From contig JAWPGT010000013.1 of the NCBI GenBank assembly GCA_034638255.1, positions 62,001 through 126,000 on the forward strand: a stretch of 64,000 bases of DNA, given 5' to 3'. Shown here piece after piece: positions 12,760-25,342 of the stretch. The notes under the pieces were generated by a model, which was not told where the DNA came from, ran no database searches, and saw only the letters and a program-made list of their open reading frames with translations. The first letter of the stretch is position 1. The number at the start of each line of letters is the position of its first letter. A program made the translations under genes and the position numbers. Source of the stretch: Coprinus comatus. Its lineage: Eukaryota > Basidiomycota > Agaricomycetes > Agaricales > Agaricaceae.

Positions 12760-13923
12760 ATGAAATACCACACATCCATTGGCCAAATAATATCCCATGG
12801 TCATACTGTGAGTTCAATTTATGTGTTGCCACATTAACTGTCCAAAGCGAACCTTACTAATTGTAATAGGGCGCTGACGAGATCGAGGACCCAAATGTTC
12901 TACATGGGCATGTGCCAGATAACTCATATGTAAGAGCAAATATCTTGTGTATAGAGCGCGGTGACGACTCATCCCTTTGAAGCATTTTGAACAAGTCTCT
13001 TCAACATATTTACTACCTCTGGAGTACAACTCCCATCCAGAATACGAGGTATTCGAGGACAACCAGGGTGATGTCCTCGAGATACACTACACTGCTCAGG
13101 ATGATTTTCTCGTGGCAGAATCCCCTGCCGGACATGAGTATTCGGACTGGCTTCGTAGTGTCGATGGCAGTCCTTTCGCGGGAGTTTATCAGCCTCAGGA
13201 CGAGATCCTGGGTGTTACAATCGAGAAAATGCCATCTCATGATATTCTCCAGACAAGCCTGGATGCACTAGTGGCATCGTCGTCGCATGAAAAGCCTCCA
13301 TCCCAGAGAAAACAAGTGTTTCCGAATCGCAGATCCGAAAGGGTTTCGAAGTTACAGGCCAAGTATCGGACAGCTGTTCCTCAGTTTCCAATATCTGCGC
13401 CTCAGAAAAAACAAGCAATGCAACAGAAGAGCAGAAATAAGAAGCGAGGGTTAGAGGACTTCCCTACGAGGGACGATGAAGCAGAAAATCCCGGATTGTC
13501 GAGCAAGAAACGCAGGTTGGTTGTCAATGAGCCAGAGATCGGAGATCAGGACGATGGGGACAGAAGGTTTACGAGTTTACTGGATGATGCACTATCTGAA
13601 CATGTGTCCAAGGAGATAGTATCCGTGAGGGAAAGGACAGGGAGACAAAGTATGTGTGCCCAGAAGCAACATCAAAATCTCCTTGTAATAAATTGTTCAA
13701 GAGCTCTCGAGAAGCACGGAGACATTGGGGTAGTGTACATGTGGCAACAAGCACACTTCTACCAGTGGGTGATGAGCGTAGATGCGAACTGCTAAAACTT
13801 CTGTCATGTCCTAGTTGTTCTCGACTACTTTCCCGACGTGACTCTTTAAAGAGACACGTAAAGCAGAAGGCGTGCGGAAAACGTGGGGAGTATGGCCCAA
13901 TGGGGGATTTGCGGATACGTTGA
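12760..13923 (+). CDS. zinc-finger protein with RHWGSVH motif (paralogue of the gene at 50440-51913)
   Basis: Four exons (12760-12807, 12870-12929, 12983-13566, 13620-13923) give 331 aa. The first two introns (62 and 53 nt) are orthodox. The third (53 nt) starts with an atypical GTTTAC but restores an otherwise broken frame and has CTGAAC as a plausible branch site. The N-terminal 200 residues are acidic then basic and look disordered, with nuclear-localisation-like KKRR clusters. The C-terminus has an unusual finger (YVCPEATSKSPC, then RRHWGSVH: C-x8-C and H-x4-H) and a C2HC finger, CPSCSRLLSRRDSLKRH plus a later Cys. A DNA-binding role is inferred from the fingers only. The function is unknown. 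Confidence 0.7.
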
Positions 13924-14268
13924 AAGACCTGCGAGAGTCGAAGTTGTGACTGCTTTAACTCACCAGGCGGCTGTAGTACATACCACATTATTGATAATTT
14001 TATGTTTCAGCTTTACCATATGTTCACTACATTGTAAATCAGCTTTGTTCAACTATTTAATATATTTGAGATATTCGCTGAGACCTGAACGTTGAACGTT
14101 AACTGGAATGGTGAACACTGAAAGAACAAGGCAACAAACGAAAACCGATAAATCAGGCTTTCACGTGACCATAATTTTACGTACGCAGCATGACATAACG
14201 CCATTCAACAGTCAACTCCTCATTTCATTCTCGTTGCCGTGTAGCACAACGCGCTCCGTCACTTTATC

Positions 14269-17200
14269 ATGACCCATGCGTATGGCTTTTCCGGGACGCC
14301 CACTGCTCCACGAGCACCCCACTCGACACCCTCCACCTTTAGGAAATCAGGGTCATACAACCTCAAAGTACCAAAACCGCCAATGCAAAACCCCTTTGAT
14401 AAATTCTCTCAAGGCGATTTTGATTCGTGGATAGGTAATATAACTGGAGATTTGGAACGTGCTCTTGGTTACGAGGTCCCGGAAAAAGTGCAGCCAGTAC
14501 AGGAATCAATCTCAATTACTAGCGAACACGAGGATAATGGTTATCTCGAGGGTGACAGTTTAGTTGAAGATTCCTTTGCTGAAGTCAAAGCACGTCGAGC
14601 CCTTAAAGGAAAGGAGCGTGACCCCAGGGAAGGTCCTGGTCTTGGTCAGGCTGCCGGAGACAAGAACCAACCGATTGAAATTGTTTCTGACGAAGAAGAG
14701 GAGAACGAAAGGGAAGTATCGCGCGAGGAGGAGGAGGAGGAACAGGTTACCGATGACAGTGAGGAAGAGGAAGAAGAATATGAAGAAGAGGAGGAAGGAT
14801 GGTTCGAAGATTATGCCACAAAAGGTGAAGAATCGAGTAGTGGTTGGGGTCGTAATGACAGGCGCTTGGTTGGGGAGAGTGACGACGACGATGAACAGTT
14901 AGAGGTGGAAGTAGAAGGAGTAGACCAAGAGGACGTATCGGGTTCTGACCAAGGGGAAGAAGATAATGTCCCACATGGGGTAGATCTCGAACAATTATAT
15001 GACGAGGAGGAAGAAGAAGAAGAAGAAGAAGAGGAGGAGGAGGAGGAGGAGGAGGAGGGAGAGGAGGAAGAGGAGGAGGAAACACATACGGCTGCCTCGG
15101 CAGAGGTCATTGATTTACTCTCGGACGATGAACCCCCGACCAAGGAGCCACAGGCTGATAGGCGAGCTGAAGAGGAGTTCCTCTCAGACGAAGAGGAGGA
15201 CGGAGATGAAGTGCGCACTTCTTCCCCTGCTGTGGATGACGAAGAAATCCAGGAAGATGAATTTGATGAAGAGGAAGATATTATGCGACATCAACCATCC
15301 AGTGACGATACGTGTAAGTGTCCCGGTTAAGATCTATCTACAGGTTTGTTTACATGCTATAGCATTTCCTCCGCGCGAACATCAGGCTGAGGTCGAAGCG
15401 CTCTCAATTGATATTCGTGATCCATGGGACAAAGTAAATGAATATGCCGAAGACTATTATTCTGGCGGTGACTGTATCCCTGATCATAAGCATCTCAATC
15501 CACATCAACTAGAAAACTTTAATGATGACGATCGTGAACAAGGCGAAGAATTGGATGAAAATGAGGAAGATGCTGAAGCTGAAGAGTATTCCTCGGATGT
15601 AGATGAACATGAGCCAGTTCAGCCTCCTTTTGCTCTGCCAAAGCAATTTTTACACAGCGATCGGGAACGTTCACCTTCTAGTATTTACCAATCCGCTCAT
15701 GCGCTCTCAGACTTGCGGGGAAGCGTGGAGAAACCCTCGGATAGTCGAATGAACCTATATCAACCCTTTGGCCACTCCTCAAATATACGGAAACAGTCTC
15801 CAGAAGTAATAAGTATAGATTCCGAAGATGAGATTGACGAAACACGAAGCTATGACGAAGGTCACAACTTTGCTACCGATAAACCGACAATTCAAAGTGA
15901 AGTTGTTTCAGGACAAAGAATAAAAGATCTAGAGTCTGCTGAGCTCATCCCTGGTTTCGGTATAGATTTATGTGCCACCCGGGGCACAGCCTCAGGTGCC
16001 AGTCAAATACAGAAAGCGGAATCACAACCAGCCATTCAGACAACTCTCGAAAAGAGTGAAGGTGCTCGTCCACACACTGCCCCTCAAGATAACCAGACTT
16101 CACAGGCCATGGGAGTGGTCGAAACAAATAAAGTATCCAATGTTTTTGCTGACCTGTATGAAAATACGGAAGCCCCGATTGTCATAAGTCACGAAGAACT
16201 AATTTCTGGTGAGCAATTTGTCATTATCGAGGCCCCCACAGTGTTTATTAAATGAATTTTAGATGCTGGCTCTAACATTCTCGACTGGAACGCCTCACAT
16301 GTGTTCCCTCAAGGTATCTCTACCTCAGGTTATGGCCTTTTGACCGAAGACCACGTGCATCTTGAAGCTTCATATGGATCTACCTTTACTGAAGGAATTG
16401 AAGAAGAAGATATGACTCCTCCTGGTGCATTTCCTTTGATGACAAGTGATTTGGATTACGAGGGCCCAGTGGAAGATAGGGCCTCTGAAGGATCACTGGA
16501 TGGTATGTTATTATAGTCATTGGACCCATGAAACAATCATGACGTGATTTCAACGTTATTCAAGAATCCGTTGAGACCAGGGAATCCAGTCCCAAGGCAT
16601 CAGTGCCACATACAATTGAAGGCCATGTACTGCCGTCTGAAGTCGTAGAACCAGACGATTCAGATATGAATATCACCATTGAAGCACTAGATGGTATGTC
16701 TGCTATATATCCTTACCCTTATAATACTGACAACTTGTGCCACAGACGATAATGATTCTTCGGATGAGCAAATTGGCATCACTGTTGAGGCTGCTACCCC
16801 TTTGGTTCAAGGGTCTCCGACTGGAGATGAATTACATCTGGAGGAAGAACAAACTGGAGAGTCGAACCGTGAATCGCAGAATACGGAGAATATTGAAATG
16901 GAAGAGGTGTCTACAGTGACCGAAATTCACTCGCACAAATTGCATGAACATGTTGACCTACCCTTTAAGGATGATAACCAAGAGACCAACGAGATTGTAT
17001 CAAGTTCCTACACAAATTCTCTTTACGACGCAGAAGGTGTAACTGCGTTCTCTAAACTTAAGACCGTAGAGGAATATGTTTCAGTCAGCACCAACGAAAG
17101 TGCAATTGGAGCTACTGCATCGACTATTGTCGAGGACTTCACACCAGAAACGGCAAAGGTACCTCATTTACCTCATTTGTTTGATGTACTGTTACCAACA

Positions 17201-20200
17201 CTTATGAATAGAGCACGGAACATGAAACGCAGGAAGTTGTGTCTTCAGACAATAAAGAAGAAGGTATTGTTAACACCGGTTGTGCGGTCCAAAACGCGTT
17301 ACCCCATGTAGAGGAAACTGTACCACAAATGGAGGCACATAGAAAAGCCATATCAGATACCAGAGACTCGGCTATGGTCGATTATATTGACAGAGAACAG
17401 ATGACGGAAAGTACAGAAACAGGACCTACACCCGTTCATACCTACCTCACAAGAACTCTGGCTGCAAATACAAACGATCTTTTAACAGAGAAGGCTTTGT
17501 CTATGGGGGACAGGAATGATGACGCCGAAACAACGAATCAAGAGAATCAAGAGGTTATGGATTCTTCACTTCCTTCTGGACTTCCACCAACAAGCAATCC
17601 GCCTGGATCTACTGACCACATCTCAAGCCGTACTAGCACATCCGGTCCCAGTCCTACACCCGTTTTGAATGAAATCCAACCTTCGGTCTCAATGCTTGAG
17701 GACAATTCTGATTTACATATGCAGCACGAGGTAGCATCTCCTCTACAAACTTCATCTTCATTGAATTCGGAATCACTTCCACAGAGTCCCCAGCTTCATG
17801 TAACAACCCCAAACTCTCTCAAGGTCGCTAAATTTGGTATATCTTTCGATGACGCCAAGGTACCACAAAAATCCGTCAGTTCCGAAAGAAGATCATCTCC
17901 ATCACCTTACGCGTCCACATTCCCCACCCCATATGTTCAACTTTCAACATTTCCCGTAATGACATTGCGAAAACCTACAGACCCTGTGTTAGTGGTCGAT
18001 CCGTATCCATATAGTCTTTCTACTCCTATGCCCCCTAACCAACGAGGACGAGATTGGGAGGACGAGATTGGGCAGTACAATTTCATTTCATCATCATCAT
18101 CGTCGTCGTCGTCATCACCATCATCATCTCAAGAACGACAGTATAATCTTGAACCCAAGAAAGCGGCGCCAGAAGAACAACCAGAAGAGTTGGTTTCTGC
18201 AGGTAGCGGGTTGCGGTCTTCGACGGAATCATCCGACAAAATGTCAGTGGACATGAGTGAGGAAGATGTAGAAGCAGAGACCACAAGGTTAATTGACGAG
18301 TTCCTCGTTGATACACCAGAGTCTGACACCGATGCCGAGGGTGAAGCTGATCCTGAGTTCTTTATTACAGGGAAAAAAGAGGCGAGCAGGTCCAATGGTC
18401 ACGTCTCGAAGGATTCTGCCGCGTTCAACGCACATGATCCATTCCAGTTGATGGGAAATGATAGTTTGGTCACTCCTGGTGAGGATGGCGATTCGACACC
18501 CGTCGGAGAAGAGTGCCTGCAAAAGAATAATAGTATGGCTGGAATGTAAGCCTTAAAAAAGCCATATTGTTTGGAAGTTCTGATCTCGTTTGCAGTTCCT
18601 CCACTACAAAAGTACCATATGAGGACCCTAGTATCACCCCCGTGCCTGCTGCATCATTGGTCCAAGATGTTGCACAGAATTCCAACAATGATCAAGCATC
18701 CACAGAAACTAGACCGTCGGATCCCCGCCCCGAGTCACAGGATTTAACGCAACCTGTTTTGTTCCATCGATCCCCTACCCCTCAGGAACATGCGGCTACG
18801 CCCGGTTACTCTCTAACAAAAGATGGACCTGTTACTCTTTTACCGACAAAAACTACAGAAGTTAGCGCTGATCCTCAATTTTCTTTTGCACAGAAGGCTT
18901 TAGAGGAACAGAAACAAGACTCTCACTTGGTCCGGATATCGACGTCGGTGCAAGACCCTTACCAAGCCGATAATGACTCAGACAATGAGAAAACGTCTGA
19001 TGTACTTAAATCTAGCAAGCGAAAACGCAGTTTGTCAGAAATATCTGATCATGACCTACCTGCATCTCCTCCCAAATCACATTCTGTCATCAACAAAGGG
19101 AAGGGAAAATCAAGAGAGACTCAATCGGCCTACAAAGTCAAACGCTCGCGCCAAAGAGATAACAACAAAAGATCCTTAAACCCTATTTCATTCTCCGCGA
19201 AAGCAAGCTCTCGCTCACCTTCCGTTGCCTCAACCTCATTCAGCGAAACCTCAGCCTTCACTCAACCCTCTCCAACCGTCATTCGACCCGGTACCAGTAG
19301 CTCTGAACCTCAGGCTTTCTTACATGCTCATTCAAGGCGGAAGAAAAACAAGGTTCCTACGACGATACAGGAGCAGCTACACAAGCAGAAGTCATTGCAT
19401 AAAACGAATTCACTCCCTAGTCCTCTGACTAGTCTATTGAAGGCCGAGGATGTTCTTATGAAAGCTCCATCTCTGCCTTCACTGTCAGCGAACTCCCCAG
19501 TTACCCGTTCTCACTGCAGATACCACAGAATCAGCATTCCCAAGACTGAGAATGGTCCCCGCATTTGCTTTCTTGTTCCAGGATGTAGTCTGACGGATGA
19601 GGATTTGATCACAGAGGAAGAGATTGAGGATCATGGAGAAGCAGTGATTCACGGAAATACTCAAATTGTAGATGACATTGAGACGCTTGATTTTGAACCT
19701 TATCTTCTTTGGGTTATGCGACAATTGGTTGGGCGAGAAATTATGGAGGAAAATGAGGTGTTCTACCTTCCGGAACCAGGGGAAACCATTGTACGAAAGA
19801 ACCCCAACCCTAAAAGGAAGCAAGGTGGATCCAAGTTACAAAAATCTTCATTGGCAACAAGTACGGATTCAATCACAACAGATATCCAACAACCAAATGT
19901 GGTTGAGGTCTCGAGGAGTAATTCGATTGCTTCTTCCATTTCCGTCCTAGAACAAATACTTATTGGCTCGGATGTAGAATCCCTTTCCACGGTAACTGAA
20001 TCGGAGACAGAAAATCCAGGTCGCCTGTCACCAAAGAAAAGTAAAATATTCGTCGATGTCAAGAGCTTACCTCCTAAAGATCAAACCAAGGAACCACCCT
20101 CTGCTGTGCGCAAACGTGGAAGGCGTTTGGGACAAGATGCCGCTGCCTATAAACCATCGAGTGACGAAGGTTCGGAGGGTTCGGACTCAGAAACTTCATC

Positions 20201-20330
20201 ACAGCACAAACGCAATCGTCACCTCAAACGACCTCGTGGATCAGATGCTAACTTAGCAGAAGGGGTAGAGAATCGGAAATTGAAAAAGCCGAAGACACAA
20301 CCGAGTGTGTCGGAGAACACTGATGTGTAG
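14269..20330 (+). CDS. very large acidic, SIM-rich disordered protein
   Basis: Seven exons (14269-15313, 15363-16208, 16263-16502, 16565-16693, 16746-17158, 17212-18545, 18596-20330) with 49-62 nt introns give 1913 aa. Sequence in view: a poly-Glu tract near residues 245-270, poly-Ser near 18087-18128, and several hydrophobic-acidic motifs of SUMO-interacting type (PIEIVSDEEE near 135, EVIDLLSDDE near 280, PEVISIDSEDE near 495). The only globular-looking part is at about 1640-1740 (RICFLVPGCSL, IETLDFEPYLLWVMRQLVG, EVFYLPEPGE), which I believe recurs in other basidiomycete hypothetical proteins. The N-terminus has FDSWIGNITGDLERALG. Basic KR clusters suggest a nuclear protein. A SUMO-linked scaffold or chromatin role is inference; I do not recognise a named family. 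Confidence 0.8.
15003..15082 (+). repeat. GAR purine microsatellite coding poly-Glu
   Basis: About 80 bp of almost pure GAG/GAA triplets inside exon 1 of the large acidic gene. It is a likely length-variable triplet tract. The antisense open frames here (Leu/Pro-rich and Ser-rich) are artefacts of the repeat. Confidence 0.9.
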
Positions 20331-20559
20331 TTGTGTATATAGTTGTGCCTTACCGCTTTCTTTCTCCTCTTGACAGTTGTCCGCTGGCCCAGCATTTTCT
20401 CTCTCTAAACCTGACAGCTACCAACCATACTTTCTGAACGCTAAACACTTGTTCTTTGTTTATTTTTCTAATAATTGTTTCAATTCCTGCATTACACATA
20501 CATAAACCAAATACTGGTCATATCGGAATTCCATAACTAAGAATCAACGCAACGTTTTC

Positions 20560-22429
20560 TTATTTTCGACTTGGAACTCTCCTCGTTCTCTTGGGCTTTG
20601 GTTCGTCATCCTCTTCCTGAGGTTCTTCATCATCCGATGATACTTTGTTCCTTTTGACAGCATTAGCCTTCTTAGTTTTCAGGGTCTGTTTTCGTTTTTG
20701 CTCCTCTTCTTGTTCATCGCCGTCAGAAGCAAATGGGTCGTCAGCGCCCTTTTTCTTCAACTTGGGTTTGAGTTTAGATTTAGCTTTGGCTTTTGCGCTA
20801 GTATCTTCGGTTTCAACTTTATCTTCCTCTGGTTTAACTTCATTCGATGTCTTCCCGACATCGACACCTTTATCACCAGATGCTGATGCTTCATCCGGCT
20901 TCGATTTGTTGGCGGACAGATTAGAAAAGAATTCATCTTTTAATTCCTACAAAAACGGATTGGATCAATCCAACATTACTTAAAACTTATGAACGAGGAA
21001 ACGGTTCAAGATACCTTGATTTCAGTATCTTTGAGTAATCCCGTGTTTTTCCAAACCTACAACGAAAAGTTAATGTTATATGTGTATGTGTACCTTCTGG
21101 GGTTTTGATGTCGAGTACGGGGACTTACAGTAGAAGAAACCCCGCTAGGGTGTTTGCTATCGAGGCCTAGTAAAATTAAGAATCTTTAGTGTTTGTAGGA
21201 TTTAAAAATTCAATACGAACCTATCGTGGTATAAAGATCGGATTTAACACCTGAAAGTGCCGCACCATGATTACGAAGCAAGACTTTCATAACCTGTTGA
21301 AGATATAATATTAATATTTCTATTTCATCTTCGTTCGGTCAAGGAAGAAAAGTACGGACCTCTGTAACAGCTTCTTGATTATAAACGTCAGGCATATAAA
21401 TGCATATGATATGTTGAGGATGGGCTTGTTCTTCTTGTGGCGTGGTTGAGACTTTTGCTAACCATGCACAAGTTGAAGAGAGTGGACCGGAAATTAATGA
21501 AGCTGTGGTATGAAAAAAAAAAAAAAAAAGAGGGATTGGTGTTCGTGGGATTAGTTTCAGCGAGGAATCAGAGAGGGAAGATACTAACTTGCAATGCTTG
21601 TCCATATCGCATCAACTTTTTCTGGTGAAGCGAAGAGGAGCCTATAATGATGCGCCAAAGTGTTACTTATCAAAGTGTGGATTGGCTAGAGAGAGAAATT
21701 TGTTGAGACTGACCATTTACCACAAACGTAGTTGTGCTTGATAGATATTTCTTTGAGTTTAGTGGTTGCTTCCGCTTGTATCTGATGATACAGGATAAGT
21801 TGAATATCCAATCAATAATACACTCTCAGACAAAAGACATAGCAAAACAAACTAAACTTGTTCTCTGAGCTCTTTCTTACTCTTAGCACCTGTTTTCTTG
21901 TTGGAACGAGTTGGTATAGATGCATCATTCTGAAGGTAGATTCAACATATGAAACCAGTTTCCTGTTAATAATTTCACTTCCAAAATTCACTAACCTGAA
22001 TCGCTTGAACCTTCTCTGTAACTTCTTTCACTACATAAAACAGAGAGTTGTTAGAAACCGAGTGACTGGAATACGATGTAAAATCTCAAACATACAATAA
22101 GTATAACCTTCCTCACAGGCTTCCGTTTCATTGGCTGGAGGTGGACCATCCCTGGAGCTTTGAACCCAGATCCACTATAATGCGTGCAAGTCAATGACTT
22201 TGAAAGGTATGTTTTCTCATTAGTTAACTTACAGGTTTCGTGCCGTCATTTTGTACCATTGACGGTCTGTACTATAAGAGTAATGTCATTATCATTACCC
22301 TTAGGGCATCGTAATAAAACATACCTTTCCCAAGTAATCCCTCAAGGAAAGTTCAGATTCCTTGGTTTGACTCCATTGATATTTGTAACTAGTTTCAAAA
22401 TTATCATCGATTTTCAAGTTGATAGACAT
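20560..22429 (-). CDS. DUF1917-like (UPF0696-type) protein
   Basis: Twelve exons give 377 aa: 22429-22325, 22271-22233, 22174-22096, 22030-21996, 21929-21858, 21781-21714, 21641-21589, 21502-21360, 21293-21221, 21166-21129, 21056-21015, 20946-20560. Residues of about 36-66 read RPSMVQNDGTKPWIWVQSS, then a Lys-rich helical linker, then GKWLLFASPEKVDAIW, SGPLSSTCAWLAKV, HIICIYMPDV, VMKVLLRNHG and SDLYTTIGLDSKHPSG. I recognise this as the pattern of DUF1917 proteins (UPF0696 family, thought to have an eIF4E-like fold); the biochemical role is unknown. The last exon is a charged Lys/Glu-rich tail ending KRTRRVPSRK. The gene converges tail-to-tail on the acidic-protein gene, with 229 bp between their stop codons. 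Confidence 0.78.
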
Positions 22430-22845
22430 TGTAGCAGAGGGAGGTGGGAGTTGTATATGGGAGTAAGAATGAAAGGGTGGGTGTTGAAGGGTATAACTGT
22501 AAGTGTGGTGAATAAATGGAAATCTGTGCTGCTTCCAACAGCAATGTGTTATTAAGGTCACGCGTGTCAAGCTCATTAATCACGCGTATTGTTTGCTGTA
22601 TTTGTTGACGCGTTATTTGTATATGTCTGTGTTTGGAGGTCCTCCTCAGGCATCCATCTCACCAACTTGAAGCTTCTAAAAGAGCTTCCAAAGATTCTAG
22701 ACTTGTTGTACTCATGTGGTATATCGATGGCGTATTTGGAAAAGGAATCTCCGCCGCTCATATCTATGCAAAAGGACTTACTGATGTCAACTGATATTCA
22801 TGTGTGTCATTATAAACCTTTCGCCAGAAGTTGTCGTTAACGCGA

Positions 22846-22884
<39 letters not shown>

Positions 22885-24468
22885 CCTCGCAGTGGGGCAT
22901 AACATTCCCATGTAGATTAGCGAACGTTGAGCTGATATTGATTGAATTTTGGAACACTGACTTCGGATATTTAAAAACTCCTTCCGAGATAAGCATCGAT
23001 AATAAGGTCTACTAAGGCCTAATGAGTTTTTTTTGGAGTGTAGATATTGATTAGATTTTATGATTGATTATTCATACTCGAGTCATTGTCATTCTTTTAG
23101 ACCTGGGTCCGTTGCGGATATCAACGGTCCGAGGTTAACGACTTGATTGAAGTGAACAATGTCAGATATGTATTTTATTTTTCTCAGGGCACTTGAACGA
23201 GTCGAATTTCAGAGGTAGGTCAGAGTAGAATCCTGTGTCTGGGCTTGGTATACCAACAACTTAGTATTTGAAAGCCGTTACATTAAAAATCATAGATATC
23301 ATGTCTATGTAGTACAGACTATGTATACATATTACGTCATTTAGAAAGAATATATTCACACCTCGGCGACTTATTCAACTTGATGTAAATTTACGAATCA
23401 ATTGTTTCAAATTCCACCGCACTTTCAGGCTGAGCTCGGGAGTGATAATTGAAAACAGTGGCAGTGTGAGCGGTCCGCTGGGACATTGTTGAATGTAGTA
23501 ACATTTTTAGTACATCTTTACTCTGAACCGGATCAGGCTCTGAATGGATTTTCAATGATCATCAACTTTTTATATGTGATGTGTCGACGGAAAACTCCTT
23601 AATAGAGATGGTTACCATAAAGTTAATGACTCACTGAAGTAATTTGGTATCATCATCATCATCATGCTCTCCGAGAATTGTTGGGCACAGTGTGAGCCAA
23701 GTTCAACTGTTCAATGTTCGAATCACATCATCAAAAGATGAAGATCGCAGTCTCTTCCGTTCCGGTGAAAGATAATTATGTAGTTTGGAGCGTTATCAAT
23801 ATAGTGATAGTTACAACTTTAGTAGTCTGATAACATCAAACGAACCGGTCCATATAACTCGTTGAAATTGATTAAAAAAGATCGTTTTCACGAGTGAAAC
23901 TTTGTTTCGTGCAAGTATTGATTGATTAATCATTCCCATTTCCAAAGATGAATGTTGAACGCAGTTACCGAAGGCTACATGTTCCAAAGTAGTGTTTCTG
24001 CGAGGTTTATACTACTTTTCGCTTCTCAGCCAGGTACCAAGTTTCTTAGACATGTGGTACGCTTAACTAACCGCACTTCAAATCTCCAAATACGTATACT
24101 TTCTGAATAACCGAAAGGAACCCGAACAGAACGACGGGTGTATTGAACTACTTACCTCGACTTGGTTTGACCGAACAGAACCGCCGATGGTGTGAAAAGG
24201 GTGTTGTCAAGTAGAAAAACAAACTGTTTTTGAGGTTGCGTCATTGTATGTTCAACCTGGTATAAGCCATTACCAGATCTTCATGGTCACGAATAAAGTA
24301 CAACGGTGCAATAATTATTATGAGTACATTGAACCATGCCTACCACAGGCAGATCCATAGAAGAACGAAACCAAGTAATTTCGTCGCCCAGCAAACCAAA
24401 TTTCCTCACAACACCAGCGAGGCGTATGTTCGAGATAACCACAGCTTGCAGTTTTGAATTTAGTTTTT
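22430..24468. other. intergenic region with a long poly(A) tract
   Basis: About 2 kb without a supportable gene. It contains the A32 tract listed separately and a short TCA/CAT repeat near 23650. Open frames here are short and unmatched. Confidence 0.45.
22849..22880. repeat. poly(A) tract of 32 nt flanked by short inverted arms
   Basis: Thirty-two consecutive A, flanked by GCGAGGT on the left (22842-22848) and ACCTCGC on the right (22884-22890), which are reverse complements. Confidence 0.9.
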
Positions 24469-25342
24469 TCAACTAGGTGCACCTTGATCTGGTAACCTTT
24501 CGATTGCATATCTTCGATTCACGATATACATGAGCGGAACACCTGGGACTTGGCGAATTCGACGACGGAGATCACGATCACAGGTAGCAACGATATAGCA
24601 TTTGTGAGATGTTACACGCTGGACGAGGCAGTCATCGGCATAAGTTCCACCGTGTGTGCATGTTAGGCGTTCAAATCTGGGATCTCGTGCAACCCTACAA
24701 ACAGAACGGTTGAGTATGCTGATGTTTAAGGTGTGTATTTTTCATTTTACCTCAGAGCAACACGATATTTGGGACCTAGCTTCTCCAATTCAGCAATAAC
24801 ACAGTCTGTTACACATGGTATACCTGAATAAATACAAGGTTTTAAACGTTAGGTCCTTTCAACATTTGACATCAAATTGGATCACATACATTTGGCATAT
24901 AGACAATCCATCATACCACTGACGAGCTCCAGTTTATTTTGTAGGGTGAAGTTGATGAAATTGGTATCAATGAGAACACGGTAGGGGGGAACGAGTGCAG
25001 TGTTGTGTGCTAAGAACAGCGAAGATGCAACTTGTGTTCTGGAGAAGAATTTACTTGAGCAGATGTAGGTGAAAGATGGATGAAAAATGAGCTCACACTC
25101 TGCGCGTAGCTTTCTCTTTGGCCTCTTCCTCCTTCTTAGCTTGTTTGACTTGGTTTTCCTTCCTATTACACTCATTTATAAACGTTAAGACTAACAAGAA
25201 ATGTGGATTGCATACAGTCGAATGTCATTAGGATTCAGCACACGCTTGACTTGAGCAAACTTTCTTGTTTTCTTTGCTTTACCCTATGTTTCCAGGATAA
25301 GAAAAATGGGGATTAATAAGACAAGCTGTGAATACGTACCAT
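24469..25342 (-). CDS. FCF1: FCF1/UTP24, PIN-domain nuclease of the SSU processome
   Basis: Six exons (25342-25340, 25283-25216, 25162-25097, 25053-24890, 24823-24751, 24694-24469) give 199 aa; yeast Fcf1 is 189. Fcf1 cleaves pre-rRNA at sites A1/A2 in the nucleolar 90S particle. The N-terminus [16 protein letters not shown] and the PIN core are clear: [14 protein letters not shown] (first acidic residue), [24 protein letters not shown] and [17 protein letters not shown], ending [19 protein letters not shown]. The first coding exon consists of the ATG alone, with GTACGT directly after it; the second exon begins with GGT for the universally conserved Gly2. The segment before the PIN domain is a few residues different from the usual QHKS-type linker. 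Confidence 0.93.

Noticed and set aside
13600..13655. Frameshift mutation in the first zinc-finger gene
   Set aside because: A 53-nt intron at 13567-13619 restores frame and agrees with the paralogue, so splicing is the simpler explanation.
14747..15218. Long Pro/Leu-rich and Ser-rich minus-strand frames
   Set aside because: They are antisense products of the GAG/GAA repeat that codes for poly-Glu on the plus strand.
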